A DNA stretch of 64,000 nucleotides. Source: Cubamyces lactineus. Its lineage: Eukaryota; Basidiomycota; Agaricomycetes; Polyporales; Polyporaceae. The DNA lies in the NCBI GenBank assembly GCA_022376465.1, contig JACDTU010000005.1, positions 174,001 through 238,000 on the forward strand, in the 5' to 3' direction. This document shows positions 1 to 12,260 of this stretch, piece by piece (position 1 is the first letter of the stretch; the number at the start of each line of letters is the position of its first letter). Below the pieces are notes generated by a model. It was not told the origin of the DNA. It saw only the letters and a program-made list of their open reading frames with translations, and made no database searches. The position numbers and the translations under genes are program-made.

Positions 1-633
1 ATCGCGTATCGCAACGGAGAGACCTCTCAGTGCTTTGCCCTGGCAACGTCAACCTCGCTTGCCACCGACCTTGTGTTCTTCCCTCAAGAATGCGCTACAC
101 AAGAATACACAGCATACATACCCGAGGAGGGCAGATTGTTGTGCACCGCAAGAGAAGCTTGAGCGATGATCTAGCGATTCCCGTTACATTGTGAACTGGC
201 CTGTTCTTAGCCTCAGTATCGCCAAACGAGAAGACGTCCTCAGCTTTCCCTAGAGCCGCGATGACGGAGAGCTAGGGCAAGGTGCGCACTCATATGCCTA
301 AATACCGTCAATAATCTTTGTTGGTTATGGGCTCCTGAGTGGCATGTCACTGAGCGAAGCTTGGTACCGATGGATATCCTCACTCGACGGGGATCTGGGA
401 TCAGTTGTGCATCGTCGCGTTGACCTTGGGCCGAAACTTCATGACATTTTGTTCATTGATATCGACATGTTCTCAGCTAAGAAAAACAGCCAGACTCGAC
501 CTAAGCCTAAAACTCGCAATTGGGTTCGTTTACTCTGTTCGAGATAGCTTTCTCCGACTACAGCCCAATCCCGCTCACCAAAGGTTTGTGGATGCAGGTA
601 CGAAACCAGTATAGCCCTAGTGCACGCCGCCGC
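1..633. other. No gene recognised
   Basis: Only short, low-quality open frames occur here. Part of it is the 3' flank of the minus-strand lectin gene. I see no repeat or RNA gene. Confidence 0.4.
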
Positions 634-1531
634 TCACATCTTCTTGTAGAAGAACAAGCCCTGAAGCCCAACTGCGAGTACGATGCATGGTATAAGCTCA
701 AGTTCCGAACACTCGTAGAAGTCTGATACGCAAGCTTACTCGGTTCAGAAGAGTTCCATCGAGCGAATCCACCGAAAGCGAGGACGTCCGAGCTATAGAA
801 CGTCGTGCCCTCGTTCGACATGTTGCTATTTCCAAACGGCTGCGGGATGCAAGCATCAGGTATGTCCCATTACGCATTCGAGAAGGCAAGTACTCACACC
901 AACGGTACGCGTGGTACCCTTAGCGGTATCGAAAATAACAAAACTGATGTTGTTCACCAAGGCGCGTTTGTAGTAAGTCTGATTGCCAGCGCGGCCGAAG
1001 ACACCGACAAGACGCTCATCGCCTGTTTCACGAACATAAGTCGCTGCATGTCGTATGAGGATGCCTTGGAATATACCGTTGAATTTAATGACGGCCGCGT
1101 TAGGAAATTGGCTACCATGTTTGATGGTGCTATTCCCGCCGTCGGTCAGCTGGTAGGTGATTGAGATCCCGTCAACCTGTTTCGAGTAGATGAGAAAGAT
1201 ACAAGACAGACGGCTATTAGAGCAGAACACTTACAATCCATCCGCTCGAGACGGTGATCTGCTGAATAGAATGGTTCGCATCTAGCTGCGCTTTCTCTTC
1301 CATGATCTTTGTCAGCGTATGCAGCTACCCAGCGATCATCATGGTACGGATACCTGGAGCATTGAGCATGTAGCTTCCTGAAGAATGCAGTGAGTGAGTG
1401 CCCGACCCTTTTTCGTTTGAATCAGACGTCGGGAGCTCACCATTGTCCGCGCGGAAGTAGATATCCTGGAAGATAGTGCCGTCTTGGCCACCGACGAGCG
1501 AGGTGCTGATAAAATTCTGACCGGTCGACAT
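634..1531 (-). CDS. Jacalin-type (beta-prism) lectin-like protein
   Basis: Spliced gene of about 170-180 residues. The first exon (from 1531) reads MSTGQNF... followed by GGQDGTIFQD, the GG-x-G-x-x-F-x-D opening of beta-prism I lectins. A middle exon ends ITVSSGWI and the next begins VDGISITYQLTDGG, the strand pair of jacalin domains, running on through RETGDERLVGVFGR to FVIFDTAKGTTRTVG. After an intron near 904 the last coding part reads PFGNSNMSNEGTTFY...LAFGGFARW, the conserved PFG/GF signature. A 68-nt intron with donor GTAAGC then gives the ending IGLQGLFFYKKM. The boundary of the second exon (around 1280-1440) is the weak point, because no clean YAG acceptor fits. One beta-prism domain, no signal peptide. 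Sugar-binding lectin is inferred from the fold; the ligand cannot be told from sequence. Confidence 0.7.
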
Positions 1532-2613
1532 AGTTGCTGAAGCGTAGCAGAGGAGTGGTTAAATGTCTGGGTGAGCGGGTAGATACTGAGCCATACCCGT
1601 CCATCTCCAGCCTTGATATCTCTGCCCAGCACCTGCTACCCGGCGACGCCGTGCTTGAGCTAATGACTCGCTTCCTGCCCAAGTGAGACGAACAACGCGC
1701 ATGAGCAGGCCGGTCAAAGTCCACAATGGACAGGCGGATGCTCACGAGGACTTCAAGCGTACCGAATATGCACTCAACACCGGGTATCTGTTGACACTGT
1801 ACGTTCCTGGGTTGCATGAAAGTTCCTCAACCAAGCCGCCATGAGGATTTAGTGCCCCAGCTTGTGTGAACCGTCCTCCATTCATGTTAGGGACACGGCA
1901 CTGATGCGTATACCCCTCATGTTCTGAGTTCAGGTTGGACAGGTAGCGTCAATGCGTCCTTGCTTTGCGAGGTACTCGGGCATAGAACTTCACCAGTCAT
2001 CGTGGACAGGCTGGTAACTGCTGTTGCGTCACAATATGGCACATAGGCGAGTACCTAGCTGTTGTACACGTTTGTGCACTTTCATGAGGACGAGAGTCGA
2101 TAGGGCAACAATGTCGATGCAACGTACGGCGTACGTCTATAAGTCAGTCACGAGGAGGGAACCGCGCGATGACCGACATCCCCATCGCATCATCAAGAGG
2201 TAGATGTCAATTGGAACGTCGCGCATGATGTCTTGAAGTCAGTCTTAAGTCCCTCAAACGCCATCCTTCCCTTCAGCTGTCTATTACGCTAGTCACCCGT
2301 GGCGGAGGCCTGACCAAAGCTCGACATCGTGTATTGTCTCATATCGCAGGCGTGTTCAATGTCGATTGCAGCCAAGGTGATTCTGACGATCGTTATTCGC
2401 ACAACCCCCATGCTTTATGACGTACGACTGGTTACCGTCATTGTAAGCTGTCGACTAGAGTGCGAGCGTAGCCGTTCACACCGGACGTGACAACACAAAA
2501 ATTCAACAAGCACGATGACTCGCATTCAATTCAGCTTAGAACATGAGTACATACTGGACGTTAGTACTGGTTCTCGATTATCGGTGATCATGAGTGACCG
2601 GCCTCGCACAAGA
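1532..2613. other. Intergenic, no gene recognised
   Basis: Promoter side of the lectin gene and 3' flank of the amidohydrolase. No frame with family-like sequence or plausible splice pairs was found. Confidence 0.4.
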
Positions 2614-5600
2614 TCACAAGATGTCGACGACCTCGCGCCGAGGGGAAATAACCGCGACAACCTTACTGAAGCCAAGCAGGTCTCCACCCTGAGTCGCAAC
2701 CAAGTCGTTCTGCGCCCCTTCCGTCTGCACTCCGAGTAATGTTTCGACGTTGGTCGATGCGAGCGTGAGCGCCGTAGCTTTCGAGATCGTGCCATTGGAT
2801 TCCAGCGCAGCCTGCGAACGTACCGCAGCAACGAAAGACATCATGAGTTCCACCACAGCTGAGGCACTGCCATCGAAGGAAACGTCTGGGCTTACCCAGG
2901 CCACGTCGAAGCGAGTGTTGCGTGCCTCCCAAGCCTCAGGAACCCCGACTCCGACGGTCACGCCATGAGCGAGCAGCTCGGCCACCGAGTTCCTCTCAGA
3001 CAACGGTGGGCCTGGAAGCCTAAAGAGCACGAGGTAAATGAGCACGCATGGCGCAGCAAGCTATGTACCCAAACGTGCATACAATCGTTTCTCGTCCCAA
3101 GTATGTGGGAAAGGTCTCGTTGGGGCGACGATGACGCCAATGTTCGCCTCTCCGATCTCCTTCGCAAGGATATGTGCCTCCCGTGCGCCGATGAGCGTCA
3201 CGTTGATCGCGTTCCCGAGCTTGGCCTCCACCTCAGACTTAAGGACAATGATAGATGCGATGATATCCGCGCTGTGGGCCCTGACAACAAGCGGGATCAC
3301 TCCCTATCAGGCGCAGTGAGCATCTGTTAGCAGGAAGCCCCCAGTCTGATCAATGATACTAACCGTTTTGACCTTTCCGACCGCATGAGCGAGTTCACCC
3401 TTGGTGTCGCCCAGCAGGATGTTTCTCAGTGCGGCAATCTGGGTGCTGACGCTCGGAGTGCCGACAGGATGGATCGTAACATGGAGCGCAGTCGTCTCTT
3501 GAAGCAGGGCGCCTTCCTCGAGTTTGTGCCGTCCTGCGGTAGAGAACGCTGCACTCAACCCAGCGAGGAATCCAGACGATATTGGAGCGGTCACTGCGGT
3601 CGTGACTCCAGAGCGGTAAGCGATACTAGCAATCACGTAGAGTGTCCCGATGTCAGCGTCAGCTATCGGACATGCATGATGATGAAGTGATAGCTCACAG
3701 AGCATCGCGAGTTCCGAACTGCAATCCATCTGCAGCTCGGATGACGGCGCCTTCGCCCCCAGCGATTTGAGGGACGGTTTCGGTCAACGGATCCAGGGCG
3801 TACCCATCCATAGTGGACGGCTCGGAACGAATCTCCTCCAGACCAAGGGGCGAACCAGTCGTGACAAGAGCCGGGGAGACCGCTCCGCCTTCGAGGTTGA
3901 TGTACACCGCCTCTTCGCCGATAGCAACAGACGAAGCACAAGCGCTATCCGCATTCCCCACGCAATTCAGCTTACCGTCTCTCACCACAACGACGCCAAC
4001 GTCCCTCGTCCCAGCACGAGCAGTGAACGCCTCGCTGACGCCCTGCTCATCGCGCAGGTAGACCGAACTGACATTCGTAAAGACGACAGTGCGCGCCTTC
4101 GCCGGTTTTGGATCCAAAGGCGGCAGGCCTTGGTACTTCAGCGCAGCCTTGGCCTCCTCGTCGAAGTTGGGCGTTTTTGGGGGTCTTTGGAAGGAAGCAG
4201 GCTTGGAGATGAGGTGAGGGGCGTCGATCTGCGCAATGCCGTCAATCCACACTTGTTGGGGCGTCGCACCGAGTGCGAGGGGGTGGCTGTCCCACAGGAT
4301 CAAATCTGCAATCCTTCAGCAACGAAGATAGACGTGTTGACGGCGTTGACATACCTGCATCATACCCTAATCCACGACAACAGTCGCTGAGTCGTAGTCG
4401 CGTCACAGGATACTGATTGACCTACCTTCTTTCACGAATCCGATCCTGTGATCCTGCCCAATAACAGTGGCAGGCGTGGTGGTCACGGACGCAAGCGCCA
4501 AGTTGTGTGGCAGACCATAGTAGTGCGCCTGTTGAGCCTCGTATACGAGATGGCGCGAGTTCAGTACAGGGTGGTCCGACTGCAGCCCATGAGTACAAAT
4601 CAGAATAGGGCATGACACCACCAATCATTGCACAAGCGTACCTTCATTACAACTTGCAAGCCATTCTCAGCCAGTATCTTGGGCGCGAACTCGGAGCCCC
4701 TGTACGATTCCCGCTTGTATCGCGCGTTTGTCGCGAACAACGCAATCGCCGGAGGATGTCCTACAAGCCAGGACATTGTTCAAGGCTGGATCAACGGCAT
4801 TTCGGATACCAGATGTACGAACCGTATGCTGACTTGAGTGTATCCGGAACAAGGTAAGTCTCGTGTGCATGGTGGAACGCCGCGATGGAGAACTTGAATT
4901 CGTTCGTGATCTAGATGTGCAGATATCAGTGACCACCACCCTGGCAAGCCAGGCGGACCACATACTCTGACCAAGTCATCCAGATCGACAGTCTCATAAC
5001 AATGTGTTTGGACCTGTCAGTCAACGCATCAGCTCAGCTATCCAGACATACTGCCTTCCAGTCCAGAGAAGTATTCTGACCTTGACGCGGCCTCTCAAGA
5101 CGTCCACGAGAGCCTCCCATTGGAGCTCTTCGGGATACTCGCCCAAGCCTGTCCATTCCCCTCGCACTGCCTTCGCGCAGAAATCGTCTTGCGCCTGCTT
5201 AATCTGCCGCGCCTTCTCATACGCCTGACGGAATGCCCATATAGTGTCCATGCGCGTCCCCGAGTACACCCGGTCTGCGAGGAAACCTCGGTCAATTCGA
5301 ACTGCCCCTTGTCAGATTTTTCGGAAACGCACCAGGGTTTTCTCCGCATGCGTGTCTACCCAAGTGAAGGTTCGTTAAGCGCTCTAACCCAGAAAGACGA
5401 GGTGGAGTTGGACGCACTTCATTTGACGGTATCGGAAATAGGCATGACGATCATACACGCTCGAGTTCGTCTCGTACGGGCTCTCGAGCAGCATGCCCGT
5501 GGGCGAGCGGTCCGTCGGTGGACGCAGCTTGATCACAGCGCCTTGTCCGCCTATAGCGTTCGCGGAGCCAGGGAGGACGAGTGCCGTCTGATGTAGGTGC

Positions 5601-6714
5601 GTCGGAGCGCATCATGTGCCAAATGAGTACACAACCTGTATGCTCCGGAAGATGATAGATATCTTACCGTGACGCCGCCGGCGATGCTGAGCTGGTATGC
5701 GTCGTCATGGGTGTTCAGGCCGTCGAGGGCACGAAGCCACTGCAAGACCATGCGTGAGCTTATCGCATCCATTACAGCTGTTCCACAATCAATGACGCAC
5801 GGCAAGGACGGGCCCCTTACGGGAATTGACGTCGAATGCGCCTTTGAGGTTGGGGCTGTTGTATACTCCCCTAGACATTCAGGTGAGAACAGCCGCCTAT
5901 GACGCAGAAAGTAGGGGTGGTCCTCACAAGTGACTGTGCAGGTCAACGATACTGGCAAACACCAGGAACTGAATCAGTGACTGTGTAGGACGACTCTGAT
6001 GTACGGAGCCTACCCAGGAGAGACCCATTTGCCCTGCGCGTCGACGTGAACCAGGTCGCGGTACTGCTGCAGCTCATTAGGCTGCACGCGTCCGATCCGC
6101 TTGATGATGCCCCCATCGACAAAGATATCTCCATGCACGACCTCCAGGCCATTGTTGCCCCCAGTCCAGATCGTCGCATTCTGTCAAGGCCGGCAGCCAT
6201 CAGTCCCGCCTGCATATACGCGCCTACACCGTTCCAACACTCTCCCAACAGGACCAACACCCACCTTGATCAACGTCGGCTTCGTCCCGGGCACGAACCT
6301 ATCGCTCTCCCTCCTCGCATAAAAATCCTGCGGAGGGCCCGGCTTGACGTCCAGCAAGCGGCACTTGTCCAGATACTCCTGCGCGCGCAGGGGCACCGTC
6401 GCCGCTCCAGCACGCGCTCGCGACGCCTCGAGGAGCGAAAAGTACGTGCGGGCGTAGAAGAGCACTGGCGCGAGGACGAGCGTGGCGAGCACGGTGAGCA
6501 CGGCGTTTCGTGCGCGCCGTATGACGCGCGCGCGTTCGGGAGACATCATGCCGTACCGGCGACATGTGAGCGCATGGAGTTCCGAGGAGTTGTCGTCGTT
6601 GGTATAAGGTGGTAGTGTCGCGCCTGGGTCTGTTTTGGCATGGCCTTGAGCGTCTTCAAGTTGGCGTCTGGGCCTGTACATGGCGAGCCTATCTCTTGCT
6701 CCTTGAGGTTGCAT
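2614..6714 (-). CDS. Membrane-anchored amidohydrolase (CE9-type metal-dependent hydrolase)
   Basis: Long multi-exon gene. The N-terminus (ATG at 6714, or 6681) is a polar cytosolic tail followed by one hydrophobic helix (AVLTVLATLVLAPVLFY), so a type II anchored enzyme is likely. Then come NATIWTGG and HGDIFVDGGIIKRIG, the composite beta-domain of amidohydrolases, and VDLHSHLG near 5.94 kb, the HxH metal-binding motif. Further exons read LDGLNTHDDAYQLSIAGGVT, LPGSANAIGGQGAVIKLR, a helical part near 5.05-5.27 kb, AYGHPPAIALFATNARYKR, SDHPVLNSRHLVYEAQQAHY, DADLILWDSHPLALGATP and a C-terminal domain ending VVDIL. Introns at 4.4, 4.6 and 4.8 kb rejoin these in frame, so the gene appears intact. 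The family holds N-acetylglucosamine-6-phosphate deacetylase and imidazolonepropionase relatives. The substrate is unknown. Confidence 0.8.
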
Positions 6715-9079
6715 CTTCAATCTTGCGACCTGAGCTGCTGTAGCGAAGAACAGCTATACGCCGTTCCTGCCCGGGCCTGGTCTCTTTACCTCTGACGTCC
6801 GCGTCGACGATGCCAATCTCCTCTTCAGCAGAGACCGCCTATGCGCTCAAAGCCAAGGAAGTCGTGTGAGACCAAGGTGGATAAGTCAACACCGTCCATG
6901 ATTGTATGCGCCGGTATATATAGCCGCGCTATCAGCACGCTTCCCACTGTGGGTTGATGATGGCGGTGCCACTGCAGAGTGCATATCGCAATATCGCGAC
7001 ATGTGCCGCATCGTGCGGGCACACGGTACCGTCCCGCAGCGGGGAGCCGCTGGGTACTTACCGTACAGCGCGACATGGGTGGTAGACGTACGAAGGGAAG
7101 ATAAAGGGATGTTCGCGCATGTGGTCACTGGGGAACGTCGAACGAAGTAGGCTCATTCTACAGTCATTCAGACGTAAGGTCTAATAGCAGGACGGCTCTG
7201 TATGAAGGAGTATTCGTGGAGATGCAAAATGCAACCCTTGATGCTCATACTATGTACAGCCCTAGCAAGACCATCAGTATGTACTCAGCGCGATCACAAG
7301 TATCGAAGCGCCAGCGATACAGGGTAACATGCAGTCCCAATCAAACCAGGCGCTGCAGCATCCACATCCGTCTACTCCATAACATGAACCCCGTATCGGG
7401 GGCCTGAGACTTGACACTCGAGGGTTTTAGGTCCGGACAGCGACGCGCTTGGTCCGGGGTACCGTAGCATCTACCCCGCACAACGTGGAAACGCCGGACG
7501 ACGAGACGCTCTATCGCCTCCAAGGCGTCTGAGTTCCGGATCGCCCTGTGATTCGCAATTGCAGCAGTCGATACGGCATCGAGTGGGTCATACATCGAAA
7601 TTGCGTCTTGTGGCTTTGACCTTGATGGTTTGATCGTGCGTCGGGCAAAGGTCGCGTCTACTGCCACTTCTTTCGGCAGGAGTCGGATAGCTTGTGTGGC
7701 CTGTGCGATGCCAAATTCTCACTCGCCGGACGCCGGGACGCGACGCCGTATTGAGTCGCGTTAGCCTTTTCGTAAGGGCTTTGCCGGCGGGGGTGGCGGC
7801 ACCGACTGCGATACAGATAACCGACGGTCTCTCCTACCTCGCAATTCGCTTGGCGAATCAGCATGAGGCCTTCCTCAGAGTCGGTAGGTGCACTCAGTGC
7901 AGCCTCGGAGAGCAGGGCCGGAGTGGATGGCAGGCATATCCGGAGATTGCAAATCGCAGGGATGGTGGTCGTACAACGGCGCCGGAGATACTTCGAGCTT
8001 GTGCCATGTAAGGATCCTAGAGGACAGCACTACATCGCCATCTCTCAACATGGAAAGGATTGAGAACCACATGGGAACATGCGGAGATCGTTCGCGTCGA
8101 AGCTGCTCAGGTGAGAGTCGATAGCACAATACAGATGTCAAGCGCAACGAGGATAACGTACGCGTGCAGGACGATATGGGCGGCAATGTGTACAGCAGGG
8201 CAATGAATCGACAGAACGGCGCGGTTCAAACCCACTCTGGTTTGCGAGGGTAGCACGGAGGGGGTGAACTTTGTGGACTTAGGCATCGCTTGTGGCTTTG
8301 TATACCATGGTAGGCAGGATCTGTGTCACTTGGCGAGCCTATGTGACACTGGGAAGCGCCGAGCTGTTCAATGAGCGTCGATAACGCAGGTGAGATGAGC
8401 GCTGCACGAGGCTAGTAGACATGTCTCGCATACAACGCGCGGAGGTACGAAGCTGCGCGAGCATGTCACCAGGTCGTATCGCCTCTCAGGCGGACGCAGA
8501 GCATGCGAGTTGGAGTCCGTCTCGAACCTAGGATAGAACGGGGCTTGGCAGAGATTGCAGTGAGGGTGCCATTCAGATGGTGGATGGCGAGTTCTGCCGC
8601 CTGTGTCCGCGGCGCAGATGAAGAGCTTCGGGAGACAGATCCCCTGGAATGTGGTGGAGTGGAGCTGGACCTGCGCAAGCGGTCTAGATCGAAGCGGCTG
8701 TCAACGGGCGAGTTCGAGATAAGGCTCGGCGGTGAACCATTGTTAACAGCATTGCGGAGGCTGGCGGAAGGCAAGAAAATAGACGATGCAAGAGCGGTTG
8801 CGATGGAAGAGAGAGGAGAGGACAAAAGGAGACAAAGGACAACAAACCCAAGCTGGAGGAGGATGCAATCGAGCGAGGACGGTTGGCCGTTGGCCGGGCG
8901 GGCGGACAGCACAGCCCCGGCGGCTAAACGACGGCCACGTGGATCGGGTGCTGCTCCGGCGTGGATCTGAGATCTGGAAGGGGAGGGGACCCTAATATGG
9001 GCTCCTGTAATGGGACGTCTCCTGTTTCTCGCCCACGACCTTCCTCCGTCCTCCGCCCGCTTTGTCGCTCTCGCCGTTT
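6715..9079. other. Intergenic with long opposing ORFs at 8.47-8.97 kb, no gene recognised
   Basis: Two overlapping open frames, 8503-8970 (+, 155 codons) and 8466-8912 (-, 148 codons), are open on both strands. That points to base composition rather than coding. The minus frame begins with a leucine/serine-rich hydrophobic stretch but shows no domain. The rest of the stretch shows nothing I can support. Confidence 0.3.
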
Positions 9080-9085
9080 TATAAA
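9080..9085 (+). promoter_or_regulatory. TATA box of the tyrosine-phosphatase gene
   Basis: TATAAA inside TTTTATAAACG, 121 bp upstream of the chosen ATG at 9201, with a pyrimidine-rich stretch following. This favours 9201 over the in-frame ATG at 8961, which lies upstream of the TATA box. Confidence 0.55.
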
Positions 9086-9200
9086 CGCGAGCTGGTCCAC
9101 GACACTCACGACCCCAACCACACCTACTTACTCCCTCCTGTCTCGTTCACATTACAGCACTACTGCTCTTACGACCGCGACGTTCGTACAGACGACCTTC

Positions 9201-9932
9201 ATGGCTGTTGCTACACGCGAAATCACCCAGATTCCAGTACCTCCCTCGGCTGCCATGTCTCCCGCCCTCAACCGACGCGACCGTCCATTGCTCAATTCCT
9301 CCAGGCCACAGTCAGCCCCCGCTACCCCCACGGCTCGCTCCCTCCGCTCGCGTGCACGCCCAATCCCCAACTCCTATTGGGCCACTCCCTACCTCGTCGC
9401 GTGCGAGTTCCCCTACTGCCCGCTTACCCCCGCACAGATCTCCCGCAAGCACACAAAGCAGAAGCTCGACGCGCTCCTGCTCGCTGGCGTCCGTACTTTT
9501 ATCGACCTCACCGAGCCACACGAGCTCTTCCCGTACTCGCCACACCTCGCCCAGCGCTGCTACGACCTGGGCATCGACCCGCACGAGGTCGAGTACCACA
9601 ACTTCCCTATCCGGGACCGCTCCCTCCCCGAGTCTGACGAGTTTGTCCGTCGCATCATGGACACCCTTCGTGACAATGAGCGCCGTGGCCGCATTACTGC
9701 CGTCCACTGCCGTGGGGGCATTGGCCGCACTGGCCTCATAGTCGGCTGCTGGCTCGTCGAGTGTGGGATTGCGCGCGACGGCGCCGACGCGCTCCGCATG
9801 ATCGCTGAGGAGTGGAAGAACGTCGAGAAGTGTGTCCGCTACCCGCTCAGCCCCGAGACGGGTCCCCAGCACGAGTACGTGCGCACGTTCGAGCGCGCGG
9901 CGTGGATCGATGAGAAGCACGAGGCGCTTTGA
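9201..9932 (+). CDS. Protein-tyrosine-phosphatase-fold protein (dual-specificity-like)
   Basis: Single-exon gene of 243 residues. The first ~55 residues are a low-complexity Ser/Pro/Arg tail. The catalytic domain follows: YLVACEFPYC, GVRTFIDLTEPHEL, the general-acid region around NFPIRDRSLPESDEF, and the P-loop AVHCRGGIGRTGLIVG (HCxxGxxRTG) at about residue 174. The Cys and Arg are present, so it should be an active cysteine phosphatase with a phosphotyrosine or mixed substrate. The start at 9201 is chosen because a TATA box lies at 9080. The frame stays open upstream to 8961, so a longer N-terminus cannot be ruled out. The partner pathway is not evident from the neighbours. Confidence 0.85.
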   Translation: MAVATREITQIPVPPSAAMSPALNRRDRPLLNSSRPQSAPATPTARSLRSRARPIPNSYWATPYLVACEFPYCPLTPAQISRKHTKQKLDALLLAGVRTFIDLTEPHELFPYSPHLAQRCYDLGIDPHEVEYHNFPIRDRSLPESDEFVRRIMDTLRDNERRGRITAVHCRGGIGRTGLIVGCWLVECGIARDGADALRMIAEEWKNVEKCVRYPLSPETGPQHEYVRTFERAAWIDEKHEAL

Positions 9933-12178
9933 GCACACACTCTAAGGAAGGTCGACAGATCGTCGGTGAGTCGTTTCGCCGTCTTTGGGGCTACTCTGGC
10001 GCTAAATATCGCGCGATTACAGCCTGATCTGCGCTTTTCCTACCATCCGACCCGTCCTCACGACTGCGATGAACATACTCATCGCGGCCCTGCCTCGCTC
10101 CTGCCACTCCTAACCCACCAACTTAAGTTATTGCACCGCCCATCTTGCCTTTTCCTTTCTTGCTGTTCCTGCATGGAGGCCTGGACACACGGCTTCCCCA
10201 TATCGGTAGACTCCACGGACCGTCGCCTCGCATCTTCCCGTCCACGCTCCTCCCCTTGCTATCCCTCTCTCCATCTTTCCTCGTTGCATTCATCCTATCC
10301 ATATCTCCGTCTCCATCTTTTTCTCCGTTTTTTCTCCCGCTGTAGCTGCAATCTTTCTCTTCTCCCCGCATCTCTGTCCCCGTCTCTGGCTCTGGTTCTC
10401 CCGCACGGGCTCTGCATAGGCATCACCACCTTCGGCATCACACGGCGTAGACGTACGGTACTCGGTCTCCTGTATATCGTTTCACGGCCACCTGCCTACT
10501 AGGGTACATCTACATAGTTCTTTCTTGGCGTTCACAAGCGCGAGTGTGAAACAACTTCTCTCCCTGTGTTGGGTCTTCCGAGGCAGATGCTGTCGAGTTC
10601 GAGGTACGTCTCGCTACAGGAGATTCCTTGCTGTCACAGGTACGCAGAGGTACGCAGGCACCAATGAATATCACGGCGTGCTCACGGTGTTAGAAGTACT
10701 ATATGTGTGACAGGGGCGGGTTCAACCTGGGCGGCGACGCCCTGTTTCTTGACTCCGCCCTCTGGTGCTGCACCATCGTCATGATCAAGGAGACCCTGCG
10801 GCCACCGCAGTGCATGTCATATGGTACGTACGGCCCGCCAATGACAGCATTCATGTGTACAAGGGTACGCACATATCCTTCCTTGCGTCGTTCCCGATCG
10901 ATCAGCTGTGCTGCAGTTGAGCTCTTGTTTGCTCGAGATTCAAGTTGTGGGGCACCGCCGCCTCACACTTGGAGTCCCCAGCTTTTGATTCGATATCGAC
11001 GTCGTCGTGGAGAGACGCAGGCCTGGGATGCGATAGTCCCTTCTCGTGCGTGCCGTACTGGGACAAAGCACCGCCTTGACTTAGCCTTGACTGAACTCTA
11101 CTATCCACTCCGAGCCCAGCTCCACGGCGGGCGCGGGCACATTTGCTTCTGGTTACGGAGTCTGGACGCCGTGGGAGATTAGGGCCCAGGCTAGGCACTG
11201 GGGGACCATGGGGTATTTCTCGCTGATGCCCTTCGTCCCGAACGGGCACTGTTCGTCATGGTACGGCGCGACGCTGAAGGAACCTTCTTCACGAGTCTTG
11301 ATCCAGAGTGTTACATGACGCGCACGGGATGCTTCATGTCTACAGAGGCCGCAACGTTGTCGCACTCTCTATTAATCTCAACGACGCCTCAGAAGTTGAG
11401 CATGACGCTCCATCAAAGCCGATGAAGAACGGCAACGTTGTCGAAACCTCCGATGGACGACGCCCAAAGACACAATCTAATTCGGCGGTGCGGCAAAGGT
11501 ATCAATGAAGATGGAAGTCCCCTCTGGCTGCTGCTTTTCATCACGTTCTCGTCCTGGCCGACGTGTGCACCCCTTCTTCGCGCACTTCTCAGCGTCCGCA
11601 GAGCGTGCCAAGAGGGGGAGCCCGCGTCCAATTGTGCGCGATGCTCTCAGGCTCGTGCAACTGTGGTATCTACAAGCGTCCACATCACGAGCGGACCCGC
11701 ACGGCCATACGCGCTTGCGAACCGCTCCGTTGACATATAGAAGCGCTGGCGGCGGGTTCTTGCCAGCGGGAGAACGTCGCACTGCCGAGGAACCAGAGCT
11801 TCTGCGACAGGGCCATCGCGCAGGTCTCGTAGATGGACGCCGAGACCAGCGCGCTGCGGAAGGAGTTTGCAAAGTTGAGGTCTGTTGTTGGCTTGCCTGA
11901 ACCTGCGCCATGTACTCGTATGCGATATGGGAACATGAGGGATTAGACTCATGAAAGCCCCTGCGGCTTGTGTGCCTAAGCTGCATCTTGGCTAGAAGCA
12001 GCGCTGGTAAAAGGGGGAAAGGCCCAGGAAGGTGACTGGGACGCCGGCAGTGTTCGGTGGGTTTGATACGAGAACGGAGCCAGTTACCGTGCAATGCCAT
12101 CTGAGAAGGAGCGCGGTAAGAGGTAGGAGAGAATGCCTTGTAAGGAGACACGATGCCCAGGACGTTGTTATCTGCAGG
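9933..12178. other. Intergenic; possible degraded gene remnants on the minus strand (10.9-12.2 kb)
   Basis: 9933-10500 is CT-rich 3' flank. Between 10.9 and 12.2 kb the minus strand has protein-like pieces in shifting frames, for example LNFANSFRSALVSASIYETC near 11.85 kb, ERFASAYGRAGPLVMWTL near 11.7 kb and EEGSFSVAPYHDEQCPFG near 11.26 kb. I could not join them into one splice-consistent frame and do not recognise the family. A decayed gene, or an unrecognised multi-exon gene, would both explain it. Confidence 0.25.
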
Positions 12179-12184
12179 TATAAG
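12179..12184 (+). promoter_or_regulatory. TATA-like box of the first LysM gene
   Basis: TATAAG 77 bp upstream of the LysM ATG at 12261. Position and sequence are typical of a fungal TATA element. Confidence 0.4.
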
Positions 12185-12260
12185 ATGAGTGCCTCAAGGG
12201 TGGCTGTCGTCAGCCTCACAGACCGGGTCCTCACTCCTGCAGTGTTCTGAGTCGCCGAAC

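Noticed and set aside
8466..8970. Overlapping long ORFs on both strands
   Set aside because: Open on both strands, no domain, composition-driven; not enough to call a gene.
9312..9938. 208-codon minus-strand ORF
   Set aside because: Antisense shadow of the tyrosine-phosphatase gene, whose plus frame carries the complete HCxxGxxRTG motif.
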